From: Myxococcota bacterium
Lineage (GTDB): Bacteria > Myxococcota_A > UBA9160 > UBA6930
Assembly (NCBI GenBank): GCA_030065975.1
Contig: JASJCN010000040.1
Coordinates: 1-35,147 of the forward strand
Reading direction: 5' to 3'
Length of the DNA stretch: 35,147 bases
Below are positions 26,166 through 35,147 of this stretch, piece by piece; position 1 is the first letter of the stretch; each line of letters starts with the position of its first letter. Below the pieces are notes generated by a model. That model was given only the letters and a program-made list of their open reading frames with translations, was not told where the DNA came from and made no database searches. Made by a program: the position numbers and the translations under genes.

Positions 26166-27086
26166 TCAGACGATCGTGAGCCAGCGCGCGTACTTCTCGC
26201 TTCGCCCCTTCACGGCGTCGAAGAACGCGGTCTGGAGGGTCTTGGCAATCGGCCCGCGGCGCCCCTCGCCGATCTTCCGGTGATCGATCTCGCGGATGGG
26301 CGTGACCTCGGCGGCGGTTCCGGTGAGGAAGACCTCGTCGGAGGTGTACAGCTCGTCCCTGGTGATCGCGGCCTCCTGGAAGGGAATGCCCTGGTCCCGG
26401 GCGAGCTCGATCACGGAGGCGCGGGTGATGCCGTCGAGGACGGTCTGCAGCGGCGGCGTTCGCAGCACGCCGTCGCGGACCATGAACAGGTTCTCACCGC
26501 TGGCCTCGGAGACGAGCCCCTGGGTGTCCAGCAGGATCGCCTCGTCGTAGCCGTCGAGCAGCGCCTCGCGCTTGGCGAGGATCGAGTTGACGTAGTCGCC
26601 GCACGTCTTGCCCTTGGTCATCTTGGCGTTGACGTAGTGGCGCTGGAAGGTCGAGACCTTGGCGCGGATCCCCTGCTCGAGACCCTCGTCCCCGAGGTAG
26701 GCGCCCCAGGGCCAGACGACGATCGCGAGACGGATGGGGTTGTCGGCCGGGTTCAGGCCCATCGCCCCTTCGCCCACGAAGGCCAGGGGGCGGATGTAGC
26801 CCTCGGCGAGCTGGTTGGCGCGCAAGGTCTCGAGGATCGCGTCCGAGACGGCGCTCGCCTCGAAGGGGATCTCCATCAGGTTGATGTGCGCCGACTCGTA
26901 GAGGCGTCGCACGTGCTCGGCCAGACGGAACACCGCGGAGCGGCCGTCGTCGGTCTGGTAGCAGCGGATGCCCTCGAAGACCCCGAGCCCGTAGTGCAGG
27001 GTGTGGGTCAGGATGTGGACGTGAGCGTCGTCCCAATCCACGAGCTGACCGTCGAGCCAGATCTTCTCGCCGGTGATTGCGGCCAT
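26166..27086 (-). CDS. ilvE: Branched-chain amino acid aminotransferase
   Basis: A 306-residue fold-type IV PLP transaminase that makes or breaks valine, leucine and isoleucine with glutamate and 2-oxoglutarate. Characteristic parts are LHYGLGVFEGIRCYQT, IRPLAFVGEGAMGLNP, the PLP lysine in TKGKTCGDYVNS, DEAILLDTQGLVSEASGENLF, LDGITRASVIELA and EVFLTGTAAEVTPIREID. Length and motifs match group I bacterial IlvE. It starts at ATG 27086. The gene lies 34 bases after the stop of the pseudo-receiver/J-domain protein on the same strand and may be read from the same transcript. No leader peptide or attenuator is visible in the gap. Confidence 0.95.
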   Translation of the reverse strand: MAAITGEKIWLDGQLVDWDDAHVHILTHTLHYGLGVFEGIRCYQTDDGRSAVFRLAEHVRRLYESAHINLMEIPFEASAVSDAILETLRANQLAEGYIRPLAFVGEGAMGLNPADNPIRLAIVVWPWGAYLGDEGLEQGIRAKVSTFQRHYVNAKMTKGKTCGDYVNSILAKREALLDGYDEAILLDTQGLVSEASGENLFMVRDGVLRTPPLQTVLDGITRASVIELARDQGIPFQEAAITRDELYTSDEVFLTGTAAEVTPIREIDHRKIGEGRRGPIAKTLQTAFFDAVKGRSEKYARWLTIV

Positions 27087-27120
27087 GTTCGGGTCCTGTC
27101 ATTCCATCGCTGGCGGTGGC

Positions 27121-29040
27121 CTAGCGACGCAGGATCCGTCGCACCAGCCCCCGGGATTTCTCTCGCCGCATGTGGATCAGCCGCAGCTCGCGCAGCGCCT
27201 CGACGCAGTCGGGGTCGAGCTGGACCGCGCGGGTGAACATCTTCTCCGCCTGCTTCATGCGGTCGGCCGCCTTGTACAGGCGGCCCAGGAAGAGGTAGGG
27301 CTTCTCCCGATCCGGTGCCAGCTTGCGCGCCGCGTGGACGACCTTGATGGCCTCCTCCAGCTGCCCGGGTGCCTCGGGCGCACACAGCCAGTGCGTGAAG
27401 CCGAACCAGGCGCGGTACTCGCCCTCTTCGGGGTAGGCCTTCACGGCCTCCTCGAAGTGACCGTAAGCCTCGTCGTAGCGCCGCGCTCGAAGCGCCCCCT
27501 CGCCCTTCTGGAAGGCGACCTCCGCCTGGAGCGCCCGGTGCCCCTCCTCGAGCTCGGCGGCGTCGAGCTCGGCACTGCGCGCCTGGCTCGCCAGCCGGCG
27601 GCGGGAGTCCTCGTCGCGGATCGCGTCGTAGGCCTCGGCGATGCGTCCGAACACCTCCTCGGCCAGGCGTGCCACGGCGTCGCCCGCGCCGGCCAGCCGG
27701 TCGGGGTGGGTCCGCACGGCAAGCGCCGCGTAGGCCTTGCGGATGGTGTCGTCGTCGTCGCTCGTCTCGACGCACAGGATCTCGTAGGGCGTGGCGCCCT
27801 CGATGCGGCCGGCGTGGGCGGCCAGCTCGGCGCGCAGCTCCTCGATGTCGATGGGGCCCTCGGGCGTGGCCATCGTCTCGGGGGGCGTCTCGACCGGCGG
27901 CTTCGTCGTCTCGCGCTTGACCCGCCGCGCCTCGGTGGTGCGGAGCTCGACGAGCTGCAGCACGAGCAGGCCGTAGAGCAGACGACGCTCGGGCTCGGTC
28001 AGGGGGAGGATGTCCCCGAGACGATTCACGCCTTCGACCCGGTGCATCATCTCGCGCGTCTCGTCGTCGAGCTCGAGCTCCTGGAAGCGGTAGAAGGCGG
28101 TCTCGGCGGGCTGCGGATGGGCGTCCGCCTCGGCGGTCAGGAACTCGTCGACCACCTCGATGGGCGTTCGCAGCCGGACGCCGTCGAGTACGATCTCCGC
28201 GGTGCCGCGCTTGAGCGAGAGCGCGTTGCCGCTCTTGACCTTGGCACCGCGATGGAAGCGGAAGCGACCCTTCCGCCACGAGAAGGTCTCGAAGAGCTTC
28301 TCCTCGGCCTGGTTGTGCAGGGCGCGAGCGAGATCCTGCTCGTCGAGCATCTGCATCGCCATCAGGATGTTGCCCTGCAGCCCTTCGCCCTTGCGGACGC
28401 GGGTGAGCGACTCGTGCATCACGTCCCAGGTGATGGTCCCCGAGGCCGCGAGCAGGTGGCCGAGGGTCTCGTTCACGAGGTTGGAACGGATCACCGCGAC
28501 GCGGCCCTCCCGCAGCTGGATCTGCTTGCGCTTCTTGCCGCGCTTCAGGTCCAGGACGCCGGTGGCGCGCAGGCCGTGCAGGTGGTGCAGCAGGGCCGGA
28601 AAGGGAACCTCCTGCAGGTCGCCCTCGAGCATGGGCGTGCCCGACCGTCGCGGGCCCGGGGAGACCGGCACGGTTCCGACCTGCTTGCGCACCATGTCGA
28701 GCAGGCGGTCGAGCGGCACCGGCTTGCGCAGGATCGTCTCGGCGCCGAGCTCGCGAGCGCGCTCCTCGTAGGCCGGCGTGAGCGAGCAGCTCGAGAGCAG
28801 CACCACGGGAATGCGACCGCATTCGGGATCCTTGCGGATGTCGCCGAGCAGCGAGAAGCCGTCGAGGCCCGGAAGCAGGACCGAGAGCACCGCCAGATCC
28901 GGCTCGTGCTCCCGATGCAGCGCAAGGGCCGAGGGGCCGTCGTGGGCCATGACCACGTCGAATCCCTCCTCACCGAGCGTGCGAGCGAGGCTTCGGCAGA
29001 AGCGGGGATCGTCGTCCGCGCACAGGATCTTCGCGTTCAA
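27121..29040 (-). CDS. Pseudo-receiver + DUF4388 (PatA-like) + J-domain + TPR protein
   Basis: About 639 residues. Residues 1-125 form a CheY-like receiver with the acidic triplet DDD at 9-11 and a Lys in ILRKPVP, but the phosphoacceptor position is Ser53 (AVLSVLLPG; Asp normal), so it cannot be phosphorylated in the usual way. Then comes a DUF4388/PatA-like domain (MLEGDLQEVPFPALLHHLHG to about residue 270). A DnaJ J-domain (TPYEILCVETSDDDDTIRKA and RTHPDRLAG, with the HPD tripeptide) is at about 420-485. A TPR region follows (RRYDEAYGHFEEAVKAYPEE, REKPYLFLGRLYKAADRMKQ). The J-domain implies Hsp70 partnering. TTG 29040 with TTGGAGGG seven bases upstream is preferred over GTG 29058. Upstream 29041-29177 is 137 bases with no clear promoter. 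Confidence 0.88.
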   Translation of the reverse strand: MNAKILCADDDPRFCRSLARTLGEEGFDVVMAHDGPSALALHREHEPDLAVLSVLLPGLDGFSLLGDIRKDPECGRIPVVLLSSCSLTPAYEERARELGAETILRKPVPLDRLLDMVRKQVGTVPVSPGPRRSGTPMLEGDLQEVPFPALLHHLHGLRATGVLDLKRGKKRKQIQLREGRVAVIRSNLVNETLGHLLAASGTITWDVMHESLTRVRKGEGLQGNILMAMQMLDEQDLARALHNQAEEKLFETFSWRKGRFRFHRGAKVKSGNALSLKRGTAEIVLDGVRLRTPIEVVDEFLTAEADAHPQPAETAFYRFQELELDDETREMMHRVEGVNRLGDILPLTEPERRLLYGLLVLQLVELRTTEARRVKRETTKPPVETPPETMATPEGPIDIEELRAELAAHAGRIEGATPYEILCVETSDDDDTIRKAYAALAVRTHPDRLAGAGDAVARLAEEVFGRIAEAYDAIRDEDSRRRLASQARSAELDAAELEEGHRALQAEVAFQKGEGALRARRYDEAYGHFEEAVKAYPEEGEYRAWFGFTHWLCAPEAPGQLEEAIKVVHAARKLAPDREKPYLFLGRLYKAADRMKQAEKMFTRAVQLDPDCVEALRELRLIHMRREKSRGLVRRILRR

Positions 29041-29177
29041 CTGGGGCCCTCCAACCACGCCTTATCGACACGACGGGGCCCCGAGCTTGACGCCCGGTTG
29101 CGTCGACTCGCGCGCAACCGCACCCGACCGGCAAGCCCTGTGCAGCGGGCTGGCAGCGGGGCAGCAGCCTGCGGGAG

Positions 29178-31701
<2,524 letters not shown>

Positions 31702-31705
<4 letters not shown>

Positions 31706-33189
31706 GCGCCCGCTCCGGCGAGCGGCGGCCGCGCCTCGTGGTGGCTCGTGCGCTGCTGATAGGCGTCGGCCACGCGCAGGATCGTCTCGTCGCCGCGCGC
31801 CGGCCCGATCAGCTGCAGCCCGACCGGGAGGCCTTCGGAGAGCCCGCACGGGACGGAGACGGCCGGCGTGCCCGTCAGGTTGGCCGACACCGTGTAGACG
31901 TCGGAGAGGTAGAGTGCGAGGGGATCCGCCTTCTCCCCGAAGCGGAAGGCGGTCTCCGGCGACGTCGGCGCGGCGATCACGTCGCACTCCTCGAAGGCAC
32001 GCCCGAAGTCGTCGCGCAGCAGCGTGCGGACCTGCTGCGCCTTCTTGTAGTAGGCGTCGTAGTAGCCGGCGGAGAGCACGAAGGTGCCGAGCAGGATGCG
32101 GCGCTTGACCTCGGCGCCGAACCCCTCCGAGCGCGAGCGCTCGATCATCTCGCCGACGTCGGCGGCGCCGGCCGCGCGGCGGCCGTAGCGGGCGCCGTCG
32201 AAGCGGGCGAGGTTGCTCGACGCCTCGGCGGTGGCGACGAGGTAGTAGCAGGCCACGGCGAAGCGGCTGTTGGGGAGCGAGACGGGCACCGTCCTGGCGC
32301 CGGCCGCCTCGAGCTCGGCGACGGCCTCGCGAACCCGCTCGATCACGCCCGGCGCGGCGCCCTCGAGCTCGAAGTACTCGCTCGGCAGCCCGATGCGCAG
32401 GCCGTCGAGGTCGCCCATCTCGAGGGCGTCCGTCAGCGCGTCCGTGGAGCGCGTCGGCGGGTCGGGCAGGCTCGTGCTGTCGCCGGGGTCGTTGCCGCTC
32501 ATGGCGTCGAGCACCCACGCACAGTCGCGGGCGGTGCGCGCGAAGGGTCCGATCTGGTCCAGGGACGAAGCGAACGCCACGAGGCCGAGCCGCGAGACAC
32601 GCCCGTAGGTGGGCTTCATGCCGACGATCCCGGTGAACGAAGCGGGCTGCCGGATCGATCCCCCGGTGTCGCTTCCGAGTGCCACGGGCACCACGCCCGC
32701 CGCCACCGCGACCGCCGAGCCTCCGGAGGATCCACCCGGCGCGCGCTCGGGATCCCACGGATTGCGCGAGGGACCGTAGGCCGAGTTCTCGGTGGAGGAG
32801 CCCATCGCGAACTCGTCCATGTTCGTCCGGCCGACCACGATGCAGCCGGCGGCCTCGAGGCGCGCGAGGGCCGTCGCATCGAAGGGCGAGCGATAGCCCT
32901 CGAGGATGCGCGAGGCACACCCGGCCGTCTCGCCGCGCTTCGTGATGTTGTCCTTGATCGCGATCGGGATCCCGTCGAGCGGCGAGCGGCGCTCTCCCGC
33001 GGCGCGGCGCCGATCGGCGGCGCGCGCCTCCTCACGGGCACCGTCCTCGCGCAGCGACAGGAACGCGGCGAGCGACTCGCACTCGCGCGCGCGAGTGAGA
33101 CTCTGCTCGACGAGCTCGAGCGAGCTGCGCTCGCCCGCTTCGAGACTCGCGGCGAGCTCGCGGAGGGTCGGCATCGGATCGGCCACCAT
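31702..33189 (-). CDS. gatA: Asp-tRNA(Asn)/Glu-tRNA(Gln) amidotransferase subunit A
   Basis: A 495-residue amidase-signature protein that frees ammonia from glutamine for GatB. The Ser-cisSer-Lys triad is at Lys79 (AIKDN), Ser154 ([10 protein letters not shown]) and Ser178 ([11 protein letters not shown]), the same numbers as Staphylococcus aureus GatA. Also [40 protein letters not shown] and [22 protein letters not shown] at 33189 overlaps the gatC stop as TGATG; a long in-frame extension upstream (to 33507) is not used. The subunit order gatC-gatA-gatB is the usual one. Confidence 0.97.
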
Positions 33190-33485
33190 CAGCCCTCGTC
33201 GATGACCTTGGGAACGGCGAAGGCGGTGCCCGATCGCTCGGGCGCGTTGGCGACGGCCTCCTCGGCCGGAAGCGGCTCCGCCGGCTCGTCGTCGCGCAGC
33301 GGGGTCGGGAACGGAATCGGCAGCGAGGTCGGCTCCACACCCTCGGTGGGGGCCTGCTCGAGCAGCTCGACGTAGCCGAGCACCGCCTCGAGGTCGGCGC
33401 CGAACGCGCGTAGCTCGGCCTCGGAGAACCGCAGCGCCGAGAGCTTGGAGAGGTGCAGGAGCTCGTCCGGGGAGAGCTTGGACAT
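33189..33485 (-). CDS. gatC: Asp-tRNA(Asn)/Glu-tRNA(Gln) amidotransferase subunit C
   Basis: A 98-residue small subunit that clamps GatA and GatB together. It begins KLSPDELLHLSKLSALRFSE, then LGYVELLEQAPTEGVEPTSL, and LRDDEPAEPLP, all typical of GatC. It is the first gene of the chain gatC-gatA-gatB-mtnA. The promoter should lie in the 120-base gap to the helicase gene on the opposite strand, which is GC-rich without a clear consensus element. Confidence 0.95.
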   Translation of the reverse strand: MSKLSPDELLHLSKLSALRFSEAELRAFGADLEAVLGYVELLEQAPTEGVEPTSLPIPFPTPLRDDEPAEPLPAEEAVANAPERSGTAFAVPKVIDEG

Positions 33486-33605
33486 GGGGCCGGGAGGGTA
33501 GCGGCAAGGCCGCCCGGGGCGCCTGCGCGCCTCCGGCACGCGACGGTGTCGCCAGAGCGGGGCTCGGGGGACAAGCGGCGAGCCGGTTGGTAGGGTTGCG
33601 GCGCC

Positions 33606-35102
33606 GTGGAGCCCGAAACCAGCGATCCGAACGTCTTCGTCGACCTCCCCGAGGACATCCGCCAGGGCATCGCCGATCTCGGCTGGACCGACCCGATGCC
33701 GGTGCAGGCCCAGTCGATCGCGCCGATGCGCAAGGGGGGCGACCTGATCGTCCAGGCGCGCACCGGTAGCGGCAAGACCGGCGCCTTCGGCATCCCCATC
33801 GTCGCCGAGATCGACACCGACCTGGCCGCGCCCCAGGCGCTGGTGCTCGCGCCCACCCGGGAGCTCGCCAACCAGATCTGCACCGAGGTCACCGCCATCG
33901 GCAAGCACCGCGGCGTGCGCACCCTGCCGATCTACGGCGGCACCGCCTACGGGCCCCAGCTCGAGGGCCTGGCCGAGGGCCCCCACGTGATCGTGGGAAC
34001 GCCGGGCCGCATCCTCGACCACCTGGGCTCCGGCCGCATGAGCTTCGACGACGTGAAGATGGTCGTCTTCGACGAGGCCGACGAGCTGCTCTCCCTGGGC
34101 TTCTGGCCCGACATGAAGGAGATCCGCTCCTACCTGCCCGAGGAGCGCCAGTCCTGCCTCTTCTCGGCGACGATGCCCGAGAAGGTGTTGGCCCTGGCGC
34201 GCGCCTTCCTGGTGGAGCCCGAGTTCATCTCCCTGGTCGAGGGGCACTCCTCGCCCCAGGAGATCGAGCACTTCTACTGCGTGACCACGGCCCAGGAGAA
34301 GGACCACACCCTGCGCCGTCTGCTCGAGGTCGAGGACCCCGAGAGCGCGATCATCTTCTGCAACACCAAGGACGACGTCCGCTTCGTGACGGCCTTCCTG
34401 CAGCGCCACGGCTTCGACGCGGACGCCATCTCGGGCGACCTCACCCAGGCCGCGCGCGAGGCCGCGATGAAGCGCATCAAGGCGGGCGAGCTGCGCTTCC
34501 TGGTCGCCACCGACGTCGCCGCACGCGGCATCGACATCAGCGACCTGTCCCACGTGATCGGCTACTCGGCACCGGACTCGGCCGAGGTGTACGTCCACCG
34601 GACGGGCCGCACGGGCCGGGCCGGCAAGGCCGGCATCGCCATCTCGCTGGTGTCGGGCCTCGACATCGGGAACTTCCGCAACCTGCAGAAGATCAACAAG
34701 ATCGAGATCTCCGAGCGGCCCGTGCCGACGGAGCAGGACATCCTGGATCGGGTGCAGGAGCGCCTCTCGGTGAAGATCGAGCAGGAGATCCGCCAGATCC
34801 CCGATCGCGAGCAGGCCTTCAAGGTCGATCGCTTCGTCCCGATCGTGGAGAAGATGGCGGCGACGCCGGACGGCCGGCGCGATCTCGCCGCGATCTGCGC
34901 CTCCTACCTGCAGGAGCACCGCCCGGAGACCAGCGTCCGCGAGGAGCCGCCGGCGAAGGCGCCGAGCCAGTCCGGCGGACGCGAGGGCCGATCCGGCAGA
35001 GATGAGGGCCGGTCCGGCGGAGGCGAGGGCGAGGGACGCCGTGGCGGACGCCGCCCGAGACGCCGCCGAGGTGGGGGTGGCGGCGGCGGACGCCGCCGGT
35101 AG
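33606..35102 (+). CDS. DEAD-box ATP-dependent RNA helicase with Arg/Gly-rich tail
   Basis: A 498-residue helicase. Q motif region LGWTDPMPVQAQSI, motif I ARTGSGKT, Ia PTRELANQ, Ib TPGRILDH, II VFDEADELL, III FSATMPEK, IV SAIIFCNTK, V VATDVAARGIDI and VI HRTGRTGRAG are all visible. A linker domain of about 90 residues follows, and the last 45 residues are Gly, Arg and Ser in an RGG-like tail that probably binds RNA. This matches bacterial RhlE/DeaD relatives acting in ribosome assembly or RNA turnover. GTG start at 33606 has only a weak Shine-Dalgarno (AGGG about eleven bases upstream). The stop is followed by a 7-bp hairpin near the window edge. Confidence 0.93.
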   Translation: MEPETSDPNVFVDLPEDIRQGIADLGWTDPMPVQAQSIAPMRKGGDLIVQARTGSGKTGAFGIPIVAEIDTDLAAPQALVLAPTRELANQICTEVTAIGKHRGVRTLPIYGGTAYGPQLEGLAEGPHVIVGTPGRILDHLGSGRMSFDDVKMVVFDEADELLSLGFWPDMKEIRSYLPEERQSCLFSATMPEKVLALARAFLVEPEFISLVEGHSSPQEIEHFYCVTTAQEKDHTLRRLLEVEDPESAIIFCNTKDDVRFVTAFLQRHGFDADAISGDLTQAAREAAMKRIKAGELRFLVATDVAARGIDISDLSHVIGYSAPDSAEVYVHRTGRTGRAGKAGIAISLVSGLDIGNFRNLQKINKIEISERPVPTEQDILDRVQERLSVKIEQEIRQIPDREQAFKVDRFVPIVEKMAATPDGRRDLAAICASYLQEHRPETSVREEPPAKAPSQSGGREGRSGRDEGRSGGGEGEGRRGGRRPRRRRGGGGGGGRRR

Positions 35103-35120
35103 TCCCACCAGCGGCGAGCG

Positions 35121-35137
35121 CGGGCGCTAGGCGCCCG
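35121..35137. terminator. 7-bp hairpin after the helicase gene
   Basis: CGGGCGC (35121-35127) pairs perfectly with GCGCCCG (35131-35137) across a 3-base loop, starting 18 bases after the stop. There is no T tract in the remaining bases of the window, so a terminator is possible but unproven. Confidence 0.35.
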
Positions 35138-35147
35138 AGAGCCCGTG

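Noticed and set aside
29041-29177. FliA (sigma-28)-like promoter (TCAAG ... CGATAA on the minus strand) before the pseudo-receiver gene
   Set aside because: The spacing is about two bases longer than the usual element, the matches are short, and no motility gene is present.

Overview
The window is GC-rich bacterial chromosome (roughly 70% G+C) carrying about 30 protein genes, almost all intact and tightly packed. I see no tRNA, rRNA, insertion sequence, prophage or CRISPR array. The organism is probably an uncultured Gram-negative bacterium of the Myxococcota / former Deltaproteobacteria type. The hints are a receiver-DUF4388-J-domain-TPR protein, a secreted metzincin with thrombospondin type-3 and dockerin-like Ca loops, a DADGH-type amidohydrolase, and GTG/TTG starts in a high-GC background. 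This placement is inference; no marker gene in the window proves it.

Layout. (1) 3-3554 (+): the 3' part of a very large secreted multidomain metalloprotease, cut by the window edge. (2) 3588-15477 (-): ten genes on one strand with small gaps or overlaps. In transcription order they are uvrA, an SGNH/GDSL hydrolase, mazG, a PPOX-class flavoprotein, an amidohydrolase, a membrane hybrid histidine kinase, a class-3 aldehyde dehydrogenase, and a ribose/fructose-type ABC importer (binding protein, permease, single-domain ATPase). The last four (aldehyde dehydrogenase, binding protein, permease, ATPase) are linked by stop/start overlaps or a 3-base gap and look like one sense-import-oxidise unit. 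(3) 15540-18700 (+): a TSUP permease, an enoyl-CoA hydratase/isomerase family protein, and oxygen-independent coproporphyrinogen III oxidase (hemN). (4) 18684-22719: a membrane metallophosphoesterase (-), a small exported protein (+), then a divergent pair of a D-threonine-aldolase-like PLP enzyme (-) and an iron-type alcohol dehydrogenase (+). (5) 22783-24549 (-): a ribbon-helix-helix protein with its own AT-rich, palindrome-bearing promoter, and a radical SAM protein of the spore-photolyase-like group. (6) 24607-26117 (+): an ABC exporter ATPase and its permease. (7) 26166-33485 (-): ilvE, the pseudo-receiver/J-domain protein, mtnA, gatB, gatA and gatC, the last four chained by overlapping stop and start codons. 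(8) 33606-35102 (+): a DEAD-box RNA helicase with an Arg/Gly tail.

Most genes are housekeeping or ordinary metabolism. The items most worth a second look are: the pseudo-receiver + DUF4388 + J-domain + TPR protein that has lost its phosphoacceptor Asp; a metzincin and an FGE-sulfatase-like domain in one secreted chain; a hemN whose conserved N-terminus lies upstream of every ATG/GTG/TTG; an RHH protein of unknown C-terminal type with palindromic operator candidates over its promoter; a perfect 15-bp inverted repeat between two convergent genes; and a 24-bp tandem repeat that starts inside the 3' end of the TSUP gene. I did not find a clear multi-gene system that I would call undescribed.
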